From AWTP1-13 sp050248715 (GTDB taxonomy: Bacteria > Pseudomonadota > Alphaproteobacteria > Rhizobiales > Hyphomicrobiaceae), in assembly GCA_050248715.1 (NCBI GenBank), contig JBFWRV010000025.1, forward strand, positions 1-64,000: a stretch of 64,000 nt of DNA, written 5' to 3'. Shown one piece after another: positions 42,784 through 50,832 of this stretch (within the stretch, counting starts at the first letter, position 1; every line of letters starts with the position of its first letter). Position numbers and translations under genes: made by a program. Under the pieces are notes generated by a model. The model searched no databases and was not told the DNA's origin. It worked only from the letters and a program-made list of their open reading frames with translations.

Positions 42784-43875
42784 ATGGCCAAGACGAAGTT
42801 CGGCATATTCAGCCTCAGCCAGTTCCCCGATCTCTCCCGTGTGGTGGAGAGCTTCGACGACGATCTCTCCTTCTTCGAGCTGGCGGAGAAGCTGGGCTAC
42901 GACAAGGTCTGGATCGCCGAGCATCTCTTCTCCACCTACGGGCTCGTCACCTCGACCCAGGTCTATGCCGCGGCCATCGCCCAGCGCACCAAGAAGCTGC
43001 GCATCGGCATGGCCGTGTGCGCGATTCCCTTCAACCATCCCTTGCGCACCGCCTCCGACTTCGCCCTTGTCGACATCCTCTCGCACGGCCGGCTCGACTT
43101 CGGCGTCGGCCGCGCCTACCAGCCGCACGAGTTCGTCGGCCTCGGCGTGCCCATGGACAAGAGCCGCGAGATGCTGGCCGAAGGCCTCGACATCGTGTTG
43201 AAGTCGTGGACGCAGGAGAAGATCACCTACCAGGGCAAGTTCTGGACCATCCCCGAGCCGGTCGAGGTGCTGCCCAAGCCCGTGCAGCAGCCCTATCCGC
43301 CCGTCTACCAGGCTACCATCAGTCCCGAAAGCTTCGAGCAGGCGGCCAGGGCCGGCATCCACATCCAGATGGCCTCGCCCTTCACCTATCGCACCTACCG
43401 CGAGACGTGGATGGAGGAGCTGGAGAAGAGCTGCCGGCACTACGAAAAGGTGTGCCGCGATCTGGGGCGCGACCCGAATGCGGCGGAGCGCATGCTGCTG
43501 CTGCCGTTCTTTGTGCACGAGGACGGCAAGAAGGCGCAGGAGATCTACAAGAAGCACGTGGAGTGGTTCTACGCCAAGGTGACTGCCAATCAGCTGGCCG
43601 GCGCACCGCAGACGGGCGAGATCAAGGGTTACGAGCTCACGATGCGCGAGGGCAAGAAGACGCGCGAGATGGGCTACCTGTCGTTCGAGAAGCTGCACCA
43701 GTACGGCGCCTGCATCGCCGACGATCCCGAAACCTGCGTCGCCAAGCTCAGGGACATGAAGCGGCGGTTCGGCGTGACCGAGTTCGTGCTGTGGTTCAAC
43801 ATCGGCGGCATCGACAAGGCGCACGTGGAGCGCGCCATGAAGCTGGCGGCCGAGAAGGTTCTGCCCAACGTGTAG
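42784..43875 (+). CDS. LLM-class flavin-dependent monooxygenase
   Basis: A 363-residue luciferase-like protein of the bacterial-luciferase alkanal-monooxygenase branch: KVWIAEHLFSTYG with the conserved His, LRIGMAVCAIPFNHPLRTASD, GRLDFGVGRAYQPHEF, and a long C-terminal region with WFNIGGIDKAHVERAMKLAAE. It would use FMNH2 and oxygen on an organic substrate, needing a separate flavin reductase not seen here. It is 324 bases upstream of the 2-hydroxyacyl-CoA lyase on the same strand; cotranscription is possible but a hairpin lies between. Confidence 0.88.
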   Translation: MAKTKFGIFSLSQFPDLSRVVESFDDDLSFFELAEKLGYDKVWIAEHLFSTYGLVTSTQVYAAAIAQRTKKLRIGMAVCAIPFNHPLRTASDFALVDILSHGRLDFGVGRAYQPHEFVGLGVPMDKSREMLAEGLDIVLKSWTQEKITYQGKFWTIPEPVEVLPKPVQQPYPPVYQATISPESFEQAARAGIHIQMASPFTYRTYRETWMEELEKSCRHYEKVCRDLGRDPNAAERMLLLPFFVHEDGKKAQEIYKKHVEWFYAKVTANQLAGAPQTGEIKGYELTMREGKKTREMGYLSFEKLHQYGACIADDPETCVAKLRDMKRRFGVTEFVLWFNIGGIDKAHVERAMKLAAEKVLPNV

Positions 43876-44199
43876 GCAGTGCAGGGGGGGCCAGCCCGTT
43901 TCGCATGCGGGTGCGTCGCCCCTGCGCATTGCCAGCGGCGGGCCGACCGTCCCATTCGACGAACCAGGCGCCATCTCCGCGAAGGGGGAGATCGGCGCAA
44001 CTCGAGGTAGTTTGGCCTTTGCATGGTGCGGATGCCAGCTGCGAGCGTTGCGTGCGAATGGGCTGCGGGGCGGCCCGGTGCGCTCTGCTTCCCTGTCCGG
44101 GAAAAAGGCGTAATCTGACCGACGAGGGGTTCTTCCAGGGCCTGAAGCGGGAGCATTTCTGCCCCGCCAGCCGCCACCCCGACAAACCGGAGGAAGCGT
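43876..44199. other. 324-base gap with a hairpin
   Basis: Contains the inverted repeat GGCGCCATCTCC/GGGGAGATCGGCGC at 43967-43998, plausible as a terminator or mRNA-stabilising structure after the monooxygenase. No gene is supported. GGAGGAAGCG before 44200 is the ribosome site of the lyase. Confidence 0.55.
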
Positions 44200-45858
44200 A
44201 TGGGCAAGATCGACGGCGCCACCTTGATGGCGAAGAGCCTGAAGCAGCAGGGCGTGGACTATATGTTCGGCATCGTCGGCTTCCCGGTGCAGCCGATTGC
44301 CGCCGCGGCGCAGAAGGCCGGCATCAAGTACATCGGCATGCGCAACGAGCAGGCGGCCTCCTATGCGGCGCAGGCCGCGGGCTACCTCACCGGCCGCCCC
44401 GGCGCCTGCCTCGTGGTGTCCGGCCCCGGTGTCGTGCACGGCCTCGCGGGTCTCGCCAACGCACAGCAGAACTGCTGGCCGATGATCCTGATCGGCGGCG
44501 CCTCGCCCACCTACCAGAACGCCATGGGCGGCTTCCAGGAGGAGCGGCAGGTGCAGATCGCCTCGCCGTTCTGCAAGTTCGCGCACGCGGTGGAGCACAC
44601 GAACCGTATCCCCTTCTATGTCGAGCTGGCCGTGCGCCAGTCGATATACGGCCGTCCCGGCGCCAGCTACCTCGACATGCCCGATGACATCATCCAGGGC
44701 CAGGTGGACGAGGAGAAGGTACCGATCCTGCCCAAGTGCCCCGAGCCGCCACGCACGCAGGCGATGCCGGAGGACGTGGATAAGGCTCTGAACGCCCTGC
44801 AGTCGGCCGAGCGACCGCTGGTGATCGTCGGCAAGGGCATGGCCTGGTCGCGCGCGGAGGACGAGGTGCGCGCGTTCATCGAGCGCACGCGCCTGCCGTT
44901 CCTGGCGTCTCCCATGGGCAAGGGCGTGCTCGACGACAACCATCCGCTTTCGGTCGGTGCCGCGCGCAGCCACGCGCTGAAAGAAGCCGACGTGATCTTC
45001 GTGATGGGCGCGCGGCTCAACTGGATCATGCACTACGGCCAGCCGCCGCGTTTCAACAAGAACGTGCGCGTGGTGCAGCTCGACATCGCGCCCGAGGCGA
45101 TCGGCAACAACGTGCCGACGGAAGTGGCGCTGGTGGGCGACGGCAAGGCCATCGTGGGCCAGCTCAACAAGGCATTGCAGAGCCGGCAGTGGTTCTATCC
45201 GGCCGACACGCCCTGGCACACCGCCATCAAGCAGAAGGCGGCCGACAACGCCAAGTCGATCCAGCCCATGATCGACGACAACTCGACGCCGACCAACTAC
45301 TACCGCGCGTTGAAGGACATCCGCGCCTGGGCACCGGCCAACGCCGTCATCATCGGCGAGGGTGCCAACACCATGGACATCGGCCGCACGCAGCTGCCGA
45401 ATGCCGCGCCGCGCCTGCGCCTCGACGCCGGCACCTATGGCACCATGGGGATCGGCATGGGGTTCGCCATCGCCGCGGCGGTGGTGCATCCCGACAAGCC
45501 GATCATCTCGGTCTCGGGCGACAGCGCGCTCGGCTTCTCCGGCATGGAGATCGAGACGGCATGCCGCTACCGGCTGCCCGTGAAGGTCGTGGTGCTCAAC
45601 AACGGCGGCATCGGCAGCGGCGTGGAGGAGCTGCCCGCCAACCGCTTCGACAGCCCGCCGCGCACTCTGACCGTCGGCGCCCGCTACGACCGCATGATGG
45701 AAGCCTTCGGCGGCAAGGGCTGGTACATCGAGGATCCCAAGCACCTGCGCGCGGCCCTCGACGAGGCCATGAACTTCAAAGGTCCGGCGCTGGTGAACGT
45801 GAAGCTCCACCCCGACGCCACCCGCAAGCCGCAGGAGTTCCGCTGGCTGACGACGTAA
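44200..45858 (+). CDS. 2-hydroxyacyl-CoA lyase (thiamine-diphosphate enzyme)
   Basis: A 552-residue ThDP enzyme with the HACL1 layout: GIVGFPVQ, Glu50 in MRNEQAASYAA, VVSGPGVVHGLAGLANAQ, SIYGRPGASYLD, EGANTMDIGRT, the TPP motif GDSALGFSGMEIE...LNNGG and the C-terminal ATRKPQEFRWLT, which closely follows the end of human HACL1. It cleaves 2-hydroxyacyl-CoA to formyl-CoA and an aldehyde or ketone, and can run in reverse. The tyrosine of the NNxGIYxG motif in Oxc and HACL1 is missing here (NGGIGSGVEE), so substrate range may differ. It is clearly distinct from the oxc gene at 12467. Confidence 0.85.
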   Translation: MGKIDGATLMAKSLKQQGVDYMFGIVGFPVQPIAAAAQKAGIKYIGMRNEQAASYAAQAAGYLTGRPGACLVVSGPGVVHGLAGLANAQQNCWPMILIGGASPTYQNAMGGFQEERQVQIASPFCKFAHAVEHTNRIPFYVELAVRQSIYGRPGASYLDMPDDIIQGQVDEEKVPILPKCPEPPRTQAMPEDVDKALNALQSAERPLVIVGKGMAWSRAEDEVRAFIERTRLPFLASPMGKGVLDDNHPLSVGAARSHALKEADVIFVMGARLNWIMHYGQPPRFNKNVRVVQLDIAPEAIGNNVPTEVALVGDGKAIVGQLNKALQSRQWFYPADTPWHTAIKQKAADNAKSIQPMIDDNSTPTNYYRALKDIRAWAPANAVIIGEGANTMDIGRTQLPNAAPRLRLDAGTYGTMGIGMGFAIAAAVVHPDKPIISVSGDSALGFSGMEIETACRYRLPVKVVVLNNGGIGSGVEELPANRFDSPPRTLTVGARYDRMMEAFGGKGWYIEDPKHLRAALDEAMNFKGPALVNVKLHPDATRKPQEFRWLTT

Positions 45859-45941
45859 GGCGCAGCGGGCGCGTCGGCCTTGGCCTCTCTTAACGGGGAG
45901 AGGTAGGGTCGGGAAAGGCTCCCGCCCTCAGCTCTTGGTTT

Positions 45942-45982
45942 ACCCCCCACCCCCGACCCCTCCCCGCAAGGGGGAGGGGAGG
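45942..45982. repeat. C-rich/G-rich palindrome (repeat family C, copy 2)
   Basis: ACCCCTCCCCGCAAGGGGGA and flanks almost identical to 6678-6715. It is directly joined to a half family A repeat. Confidence 0.6.
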
Positions 45983-45988
45983 CCGGCG

Positions 45989-46032
45989 CCTGGATTGCGG
46001 ATATTTCGCTGACGCGAAATTCCGGAATGACA
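45989..46032. repeat. half copy of repeat family A (A6)
   Basis: GCGGATATTTCGC, a TGAC loop and GCGAAATTCCGGAATGACA; the right half only. It ends three bases before the stop of the minus-strand SDR gene. Confidence 0.65.
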
Positions 46033-46034
46033 GC

Positions 46035-46934
46035 TCAGTCCAGCTCCAGGCCGTCCATGCCGGAGTTCTTGCGCACCTTGGCGAGCATGGCGCGCACCTG
46101 GGCGCCGGCTTCGGCGGGCTCGGCGACCTGCTTCACCTCGGCGCCGCGGCGCCAGCCCTCGCATACGGCGATGCGGCCGAAGCCCGCCTGGATGACGCGT
46201 CCCGTGATGTCCTGCGCCTCCTCGCTCGCCAGGTAGACGACCGTCGGCGAGACCCACTTGGGATCGCGCATGGCGCGCTCCTCGTCGGTGATCTGGCGCA
46301 GGCCCTCGGTCATGCGCGTCTGCGCGGAAGGAGAGATGGCGTTGACGGTGACGCCGTAGCGGCGCAGCTCGCGTGCGGCGATGATGGTGAAGGCAGCGAT
46401 GCCGGCCTTGGCGGCGCCGTAGTTGGTCTGGCCGATGTTGCCGTAGATGCCCGACGTCGAACTCGTGTTGATGATGCGGCCCTTGACCGGCCCGCCGATC
46501 TTCTTGCTCTCGTCGCGCCAGTAGGCGGCAGCGTGGCGGGAGGGCGCGAACGTGCCCTTAAGGTGCACCTGGATCACCGCGTCCCACTCCGCCTCGTCCA
46601 TATTGGCGAGCATGCGGTCGCGCAGGATGCCGGCGTTGTTGATGAGGATGTCGAGCCTGCCGAAGCGGGCGATGGCGGCGTCGACCATGGCCTTGGCGCC
46701 CTTCCAGCTGCTCACGTCCTCGCCATTGGTCATGGCCTCGCCGCCGGCCTTCTCGATCAGGGCGACCACCTCGTTGGCGGGCGACGCGTCCCGGCCCGAG
46801 CCGTCGAGACCGGCGCCGATGTCATTGACTACGACCTTGGCGCCGTGGGCTGCGAGCAGCAGCGCGTGCTCGCGCCCCAGCCCCCGTCCCGCACCCGTGA
46901 CAATTGCAACCCGTCCCTCGCACAAGCGACCCAT
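46035..46934 (-). CDS. SDR-family oxidoreductase (MFE-2/17-beta-HSD4-like)
   Basis: A 299-residue dehydrogenase. Cofactor loop VTGAGRGLGREHA, VVVNDIGAGLDG (typical of the 3-hydroxyacyl-CoA dehydrogenase part of peroxisomal multifunctional enzyme 2), NNAGILRD, Ser in NTSSTSGIYG and YxxxK in NYGAAKAG. It has a C-terminal extension of about 45 residues after the core. Start ATG 46934 has GGGAGG upstream. The likely reaction is NAD-dependent oxidation of a 3-hydroxyacyl-CoA in beta-oxidation. It is divergent from the CoA-transferase gene at 47174. Confidence 0.9.
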   Translation of the reverse strand: MGRLCEGRVAIVTGAGRGLGREHALLLAAHGAKVVVNDIGAGLDGSGRDASPANEVVALIEKAGGEAMTNGEDVSSWKGAKAMVDAAIARFGRLDILINNAGILRDRMLANMDEAEWDAVIQVHLKGTFAPSRHAAAYWRDESKKIGGPVKGRIINTSSTSGIYGNIGQTNYGAAKAGIAAFTIIAARELRRYGVTVNAISPSAQTRMTEGLRQITDEERAMRDPKWVSPTVVYLASEEAQDITGRVIQAGFGRIAVCEGWRRGAEVKQVAEPAEAGAQVRAMLAKVRKNSGMDGLELD

Positions 46935-47173
46935 GGCACGCGCCTCCCGACTAGCTCTTGTGCTTTCAGTTTGTTTCGCGCGGCGATCCCGCGCAAGATA
47001 GGGCGACCACATCGTAAGGAGAAAGCCCCGTGGCCGAGGGGCGTGACCGCTGTTTGCCTTGAGGCGGGTACAGGAGCTTGCGGAGGGTGGATGGTCGCGG
47101 CAAACCCGACCGTGACACGTTCCGGACTGATCGCACCAGCGGGAGCACAAGGACCGCATGCAGGGGGATGCCG

Positions 47174-48355
47174 ATGAGCTATGACGCACCGTTCGCCGGG
47201 TTGAAGGTGATCGACCTGAGCCAGGGTGTGGCCGGTCCCTACTGCGGCATGCTGCTGGCCCAGCACGGCGCCGATGTCATCAAGGTGGAGCCCACGGGCG
47301 AGGGCGACTGGGCGCGCATGCTGGGGCGCCGCTATAGCGGTCACAGCGCCTACTCGATCCCCACCAACCTCGGCAAGCGTTCGATAGCGCTCGACCTGAA
47401 GGCGGCCGAGGGCAAGGAGGTGCTGTGGCGGCTGATCGCCGGTGCCGACGTCCTGCTCGAGGGCTTCCGTCCGGGCGTGCTCGACAAGCTGGGCTTCGGC
47501 TACGCCGCGGTCTCTCAGCGCCAGCCGCGTATGCTTTATCTCTCCGTGTCGGGCTTCGGCCAGACCGGCCCGTTCGTCGGCCGTCCTGCCATGGACCCGG
47601 TGCTGCAGGCGTTCACCGGCCTGATGATGGACAACAAGGGCGAGGACGGCATTCCCCATCGCGTGCCGTTCGTCGTGATCGACATGTCGACCGCGCTCTA
47701 CGCGTTTCAGGCACTGTCCGCCGCCCTCTATGCCCGCCGCGACGAGACGCGGGGCAGGCACATTGCGGTCAGCCTTCTTGAGGCGGCGAGCGCGGTGCAG
47801 GTGATCCGGATGCTGATGGTGTACCTCGAGGGGGAGCAGGTCAGGCGCTCGATGCCGAGCGGCGTGTTCAGGACCGCCGACGGTTGGCTGCAGTTCCTGG
47901 TGGTGCGCCAGGACAGCTGGGTGAAGTTCTGCCGCATCGTTCTGGAAACGCCGGAGCTTGCCGCCGATCCGCGCTTTGCCGACGACGAGGGGCGCATGAG
48001 CAACGAGGCGGCGCTGATGGGCATCGTTCGCCCGGCGATCGCGACCCGGCCGACGGCCTACTGGGCCGAACGCCTCACCGAGGCCGACATCATGCACGAG
48101 CGGTTGAACGGCTTTCGCGAGTTCCTGCGCCAGCCGCAGGCGGAGGCGATCAATCTCGTGAGCTGGCTGCAGCCCGGCACGCCCGAGCCCATCCCCATTC
48201 CCAACATCGCGGGGCTCGTGCCGTTCGCCGCGGGCACGCCGCGCGGCACCACGCCCGTCCTCGGCCAGCACACGCGCGAGGTGCTCGGCGAGCACGGGTT
48301 CGCTGCTGCGGACATCGCCGGGCTCATCGCGCGCAAGGTCGTGGCGCAGGCGTAG
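47174..48355 (+). CDS. class III (CaiB/BaiF-type) CoA-transferase
   Basis: A 393-residue CoA-transferase with KVIDLSQGVAGPYCGMLLA at the N-terminus and Asp170 in FVVIDMSTALY as the expected acyl-anhydride residue. It lacks the glycine loop of formyl-CoA transferase. Of two in-frame ATGs (47168, 47174), the second has CAGGGGG at a proper distance. It could activate a dicarboxylic or steroid-like acid for the beta-oxidation enzymes encoded on both sides. It is the third enzyme of its class in the window. Confidence 0.9.
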   Translation: MSYDAPFAGLKVIDLSQGVAGPYCGMLLAQHGADVIKVEPTGEGDWARMLGRRYSGHSAYSIPTNLGKRSIALDLKAAEGKEVLWRLIAGADVLLEGFRPGVLDKLGFGYAAVSQRQPRMLYLSVSGFGQTGPFVGRPAMDPVLQAFTGLMMDNKGEDGIPHRVPFVVIDMSTALYAFQALSAALYARRDETRGRHIAVSLLEAASAVQVIRMLMVYLEGEQVRRSMPSGVFRTADGWLQFLVVRQDSWVKFCRIVLETPELAADPRFADDEGRMSNEAALMGIVRPAIATRPTAYWAERLTEADIMHERLNGFREFLRQPQAEAINLVSWLQPGTPEPIPIPNIAGLVPFAAGTPRGTTPVLGQHTREVLGEHGFAAADIAGLIARKVVAQA

Positions 48356-48359
48356 CAGG

Positions 48360-48448
48360 CGTAGGTTGGGTCGAGCGGCAGCGACGACCCAACGCAAGTC
48401 GCGATCTCAACAAGTGTTGGGTCTGCGCTTCGCTTGACCCAACCTACG
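48360..48448. repeat. intergenic inverted repeat (family D)
   Basis: Ends CGTAGGTTGGGTC and GACCCAACCTACG form a perfect 13-bp inverted repeat around 63 bases containing a second GACCCAACG/TGTTGGGTC pair. Sequences of this kind (TTGGGTC...GACCCAA) recur in many proteobacterial genomes. It lies just after the CoA-transferase stop, between convergent genes. Confidence 0.65.
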
Positions 48449-48465
48449 GCTCAGCGCGGGATTCT

Positions 48466-48500
48466 CACCCCACCCCTATCCCTCCCCGTCAAGGGGAGGG
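48466..48500. repeat. short family C palindrome (copy 3)
   Basis: CCCTCCCCGTCAAGGGGAGG preceded by C-rich sequence; a shorter loop variant of the repeat at 6678. Confidence 0.5.
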
Positions 48501-48523
48501 CATCGCGTGCTGCAATCGCCTGC

Positions 48524-49681
48524 CTAGCTCTGACTGGCCCTGCGCAGAAATTCGAGCAGCAGGCGCGTGGTGGCCTCGGGCTGCTCCTGCTGCACCCAGT
48601 GGCCGGCGCCGTCGACGAGGTGGCAGGCGAGCATGCGCGTGCACGCCGTCCCCTGCATGCGCTCGAAAGCGCCGGGAGCCTGGTATACGCCCCAGTCGCT
48701 CTTGCCGGCGATGAAGCAGGAGGGCTGATCGATGGTCCGGCCGGCGAATACCTGCAGCTCGCTATCGAACAGGCCTGTGGTGCGCGTGCGATACCATTGC
48801 AGGCCGCCCTGGAAGCCCGTGCGGGTGTATTCCGCCCCGTACACGGCAAGCTCCGCCTCCGTGAGCCACCGGCAGGCCGCGATCTCGGCCGGGCTCGGCA
48901 TGTGCGGGGCCACCGTCTCCGCCATGGTCTGGCCCAGCTCCATGACGTAGTAGGTGGGCATCTTCGCAAGCTCGCCAGCTCTCCAACCCTCGAGCCCGTG
49001 GGGCGTGTTGGCTTTCCAGTCCGCGCTCTTGTGGTGGTAGTAGGCGCGCAGGAAGGCGTGGATGCCCTGCGCGCATTGCGTCATGTCGGTGTTGGCCGGC
49101 CGCGTCGAGTAGTACCAGTGGTAGTGCTTGCGCGGCGGGTTGAGCGCGGCGAGATCGGCGTGGACGTCGCGAGGGGCAGCCCTGGGCTTTGCCGGCGTGT
49201 CGGCGGTATCGAAGGGGATTGCGGGCGGCCCGGCGAACGGCGCGCTCATCAGAGTGACGGTGCGAAACACGTCCGGCCGGACCAGGGCGCACCACGCGGC
49301 AACGGGCGAGCCGTAGTCGTGCCCGACGACGCCTGCCACCGAGCGATAGCCCAGCGCCGAGACGAGACCAAGCACGTCGCGGATCACGTTGAGCATACGG
49401 AATGGGAAGAGGTCGCCGTCGTAGTCGGCCGTCCATCCGGTGGTGCGACCGTAGCCGCGCAGGTCCGGCGCGACGACGTGATAGCCGGCGGCCGCCAGAG
49501 GGACCATGACCCGGCGCCAGCTGTAGGCGAGCTCTGGAAAGCCGTGCAGGAGCAGCAGGCACGGGCGGCCCTTCTGCTCGAACCCCGCCTCCAGAACGTG
49601 CATGCGGAGGCCGTTGGAGTTGTCGACGAAGCGCGCTCGGATGCCGGCCGGCAGCGTGGGCGTGGTGAGCGGTTCGATCAT
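48524..49681 (-). CDS. alpha/beta hydrolase, epoxide-hydrolase-like
   Basis: A 385-residue alpha/beta hydrolase. Oxyanion-hole HGFPE at 46-50, PDLRGYGRT, the nucleophile Asp122 in VGHDYGS (Asp rather than Ser points to epoxide or haloalkane hydrolysis), a helical cap with two tyrosines (YYSTR), and the catalytic His in GAGHWVQQE. ATG 49681 is supported by GGAGG six bases upstream; the frame from 49783 runs through a repeat. It is the fourth gene after two acyl-CoA dehydrogenases and a dehydratase on the minus strand, though repeats break the run. Confidence 0.87.
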   Translation of the reverse strand: MIEPLTTPTLPAGIRARFVDNSNGLRMHVLEAGFEQKGRPCLLLLHGFPELAYSWRRVMVPLAAAGYHVVAPDLRGYGRTTGWTADYDGDLFPFRMLNVIRDVLGLVSALGYRSVAGVVGHDYGSPVAAWCALVRPDVFRTVTLMSAPFAGPPAIPFDTADTPAKPRAAPRDVHADLAALNPPRKHYHWYYSTRPANTDMTQCAQGIHAFLRAYYHHKSADWKANTPHGLEGWRAGELAKMPTYYVMELGQTMAETVAPHMPSPAEIAACRWLTEAELAVYGAEYTRTGFQGGLQWYRTRTTGLFDSELQVFAGRTIDQPSCFIAGKSDWGVYQAPGAFERMQGTACTRMLACHLVDGAGHWVQQEQPEATTRLLLEFLRRASQS

Positions 49682-49704
49682 TTCGACCTCCGGGCCTGCG
49701 AGGA

Positions 49705-49782
49705 TAGGGCGCAAAAGGCGAAGCCGCATTGCGCCGATAGGACCGGTGTTATCGGTGCCATGCACTTCGCTCTTGCACCCCA
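49705..49782. repeat. intergenic palindrome (repeat family B, copy B3)
   Basis: TAGGGCGCAAAAGGCGAAGC at one end and CACTTCGCTCTTGCACCCCA at the other. It separates the dehydratase and hydrolase genes. Confidence 0.65.
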
Positions 49783-49784
49783 CG

Positions 49785-50648
49785 TCAACCGAGCGTCGCG
49801 CTTGCTTGCATGGCGATGGTGCCGCCAGGTGTCACGGCCCATACCTCGCAGGCTGCGCCGCTCTCAGTCGGCCGCCCCACCAGGTCAAAGGGTGCGCCTT
49901 CGAACAGCGGCGCGCGGGCGCGCATGCTGAAGGTGCGGATCGTGCGCCCGGGATTGTTGTCGCGCACGAAGTTGATCAGGCAGGTCTGGGTGAAGGGGCC
50001 GTGCACGACAAGGCCCGGATAGCCCTCCACCTCCATCGTGTAGGGGCGGTCGTAGTGAATGCGGTGCGGGTTGCCGGTCAGCGCCGAGAAGCGGAACAGC
50101 GCCACCGGCCCTGCCGTGATCGTGCGCCGCCAGGGCAATCCGGCGGGCACCTCCTCGCGCCTGGGGATGCCGCTCTTGGCGCCCGGCTTCACCTCCTCGC
50201 GGAATACGGTGTCTGTCTCCTCAGTGATGGCGAGGCCTCGCGGTGTCGAGATGCGTCTTGTCTGCGTGGTGAGGATCAGCGTGCCCGTGCTGCCGTCGCG
50301 CACCTGCAGGTCGGTCAGCTCGATCTCGCGGCGCATCCGGTCGCCGACGACGAGTGGCTCATGGAACGTGAAGCGCGTTCCGGCATACATGCGCCGCGGC
50401 AGGGGCATTTGCGGCAGCACGCCGGCGCCTGTCGCGGTGCCGTCCGGGCCGAGCGAGGCAGTCGGGGCGGTCGAGAGGAAATAACCGATGTGCCAGCCGG
50501 GCGGGATCGGCTGCCCGTCGCCGGGTGCCGCCTCGGGGCGGTCGAAGGTGGCGACGAGCGCCTTGAGCGGTGCCTGCGTCGCCACGTCCTCGTCGCTGAT
50601 CCTGGTGCCGATATGCCGGCGCAGGCTGGCGATATCGATGGCCGTCAT
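49785..50648 (-). CDS. hot-dog fold acyl-CoA dehydratase/hydratase (FAS1-like dehydratase plus MaoC)
   Basis: A 287-residue double hot-dog protein. The N-terminal half (YAGTRFTFHEPLVVGDRM) looks like the FAS1-like dehydratase domain, and the C-terminal half carries the MaoC catalytic segment FSALTGNPHRIHYD and GLVVHGPFTQ. Mesaconyl-CoA hydratases and (R)-specific enoyl-CoA hydratases share this arrangement. It would hydrate the enoyl-CoA made by the acyl-CoA dehydrogenases encoded upstream on the same strand. ATG 50648 with AGAGGA is chosen over 50669. A family A repeat lies immediately upstream. Confidence 0.85.
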   Translation of the reverse strand: MTAIDIASLRRHIGTRISDEDVATQAPLKALVATFDRPEAAPGDGQPIPPGWHIGYFLSTAPTASLGPDGTATGAGVLPQMPLPRRMYAGTRFTFHEPLVVGDRMRREIELTDLQVRDGSTGTLILTTQTRRISTPRGLAITEETDTVFREEVKPGAKSGIPRREEVPAGLPWRRTITAGPVALFRFSALTGNPHRIHYDRPYTMEVEGYPGLVVHGPFTQTCLINFVRDNNPGRTIRTFSMRARAPLFEGAPFDLVGRPTESGAACEVWAVTPGGTIAMQASATLG

Positions 50649-50675
50649 GGTTTGATCCTCTTGCTGCATGCGGGG

Positions 50676-50791
50676 TGTCATTCCGGCCGAGCGCGAGGCG
50701 CTTGAGCCGGAACCCAGGGCCACGAACAGCGTGCCGCCACCCAAGGCCCTGGGTCCCGGATATTTCGCTTGCGCGAAATTCCGGGATGACA
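50676..50791. repeat. intergenic mosaic palindrome (repeat family A, copy A7)
   Basis: 116 bp from TGTCATTCCGGCC to TTCCGGGATGACA with GAACCCAGGGCC/GGCCCTGGGTCC arms. It lies between the acyl-CoA dehydrogenase and dehydratase genes, inside an otherwise compact minus-strand run. A family B fragment follows within ten bases. Confidence 0.75.
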
Positions 50792-50796
50792 ACGGT

Positions 50797-50832
50797 CGCA
50801 TCGGTGCAATGCGCTTCGCTTTTGCACCCTAC
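50797..50832. repeat. half copy of repeat family B (B4)
   Basis: CATCGGTGCAATGCGCTTCG then CTTTTGCACCCTAC, the right arm of the B repeat. It runs over the stop codon of the acyl-CoA dehydrogenase gene. Confidence 0.55.

Noticed and set aside
42397..45810. 1137-codon open frame on the minus strand
   Set aside because: Antisense to the luciferase-like monooxygenase and the 2-hydroxyacyl-CoA lyase; same GC artefact, with no recognisable domain.
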